Below are positions 5,365-5,449 of a stretch of 5,449 bases of DNA, in pieces (position 1 is the stretch's first letter; each line of letters opens with the position of its first letter). Both the position numbers and the translations under genes were made by a program. Source of the DNA: Desulfovibrionaceae bacterium (GTDB taxonomy: Bacteria; Desulfobacterota; Desulfovibrionia; Desulfovibrionales; Desulfovibrionaceae); contig JAGADT010000126.1 of assembly GCA_017613475.1 (NCBI GenBank), positions 1-5,449 on the forward strand, read 5' to 3'. The notes beneath the pieces were generated by a model, which was not told the DNA's origin, searched no databases, and saw only the letters and a list, made by a program, of their open reading frames with translations.

Positions 5365-5449
5365 ATGAAGAGAAAGACTGCAAAAGAAATTCTGGCTGAT
5401 TCCTTCCGTGAACTCACGGGGCAGAAACCGGCTGACCGGATAACGGTCA
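5365..5449 (+). CDS. N-terminus of a probable TetR-family transcriptional regulator (cut by window end)
   Basis: The ATG at 5365 is preceded by GAGG (5355-5358) at a six-base distance. The 28 visible residues, MKRKTAKEILADSFRELT then GQKPADRITV, match the first helix of TetR/AcrR DNA-binding domains: a basic start, the alternating pattern ILxxSFxEL, and the K-P-x-D-x-I-T-V turn that leads into the helix-turn-helix. The helix-turn-helix itself and the ligand domain lie outside the window, so the effector and targets are unknown. The gene is in the same direction as metA, but 207 bases and a terminator separate them, so it is likely its own unit. Confidence 0.7.
   Translation, partial: MKRKTAKEILADSFRELTGQKPADRITV

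Overview
The window is an ordinary, GC-rich, densely coded stretch of bacterial chromosome. The gene content is two ribosomal proteins, a tRNA-modification enzyme and a methionine-biosynthesis enzyme. Strong GGAGG-type ribosome binding sites and the protein flavour fit a Gram-negative bacterium. A Desulfovibrio-like member of the Desulfobacterota is my best guess, but this is inference from overall resemblance; no single diagnostic gene proves it. I saw no mobile element, CRISPR array, tRNA or rRNA.

Layout, left to right. (1) Bases 1-258 (+): the C-terminal end of a polytopic membrane protein that begins outside the window, possibly of the O-antigen ligase/polymerase type. (2) 233-1219 (+): a three-part protein with two carboxymuconolactone-decarboxylase (CMD/AhpD-like) halves and a metal-binding cupin domain; its start overlaps the end of the membrane-protein gene. 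(3) 1220-1503: a convergent intergenic zone with a plus-strand terminator, a long GC-rich stem-loop and a minus-strand terminator. (4) 2341-1504 (-): the rplM-rpsI operon (ribosomal proteins L13 and S9). (5) 2342-2781: a long divergent intergenic region without a convincing gene. (6) 2782-4128 (+): miaB, the tRNA-A37 methylthiotransferase. (7) 4129-4236: a short regulatory region with a perfect TTGACA -35 box and a small palindrome flanked by direct repeats. (8) 4237-5157 (+): metA, homoserine O-acyltransferase, carrying Glu at the position that marks acetyl-CoA use. (9) 5158-5364: intergenic with small inverted repeats and a terminator. (10) 5365-5449 (+): the first 28 codons of a probable TetR-family regulator, cut by the window end.

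How the genes work together: rplM and rpsI form the classical co-transcribed ribosomal pair. miaB and metA touch related metabolism, since MiaB consumes S-adenosylmethionine and MetA commits homoserine to methionine, but metA appears to have its own promoter, so I would not call them one operon. The CMD-cupin protein is the only gene of uncertain function that is complete here. I found no clearly new biological system. The items most worth a second look are the CMD-CMD-cupin fusion with its hydroxynitrile-lyase-like metal site, the acetyl-type MetA, and the putative operator in front of metA.
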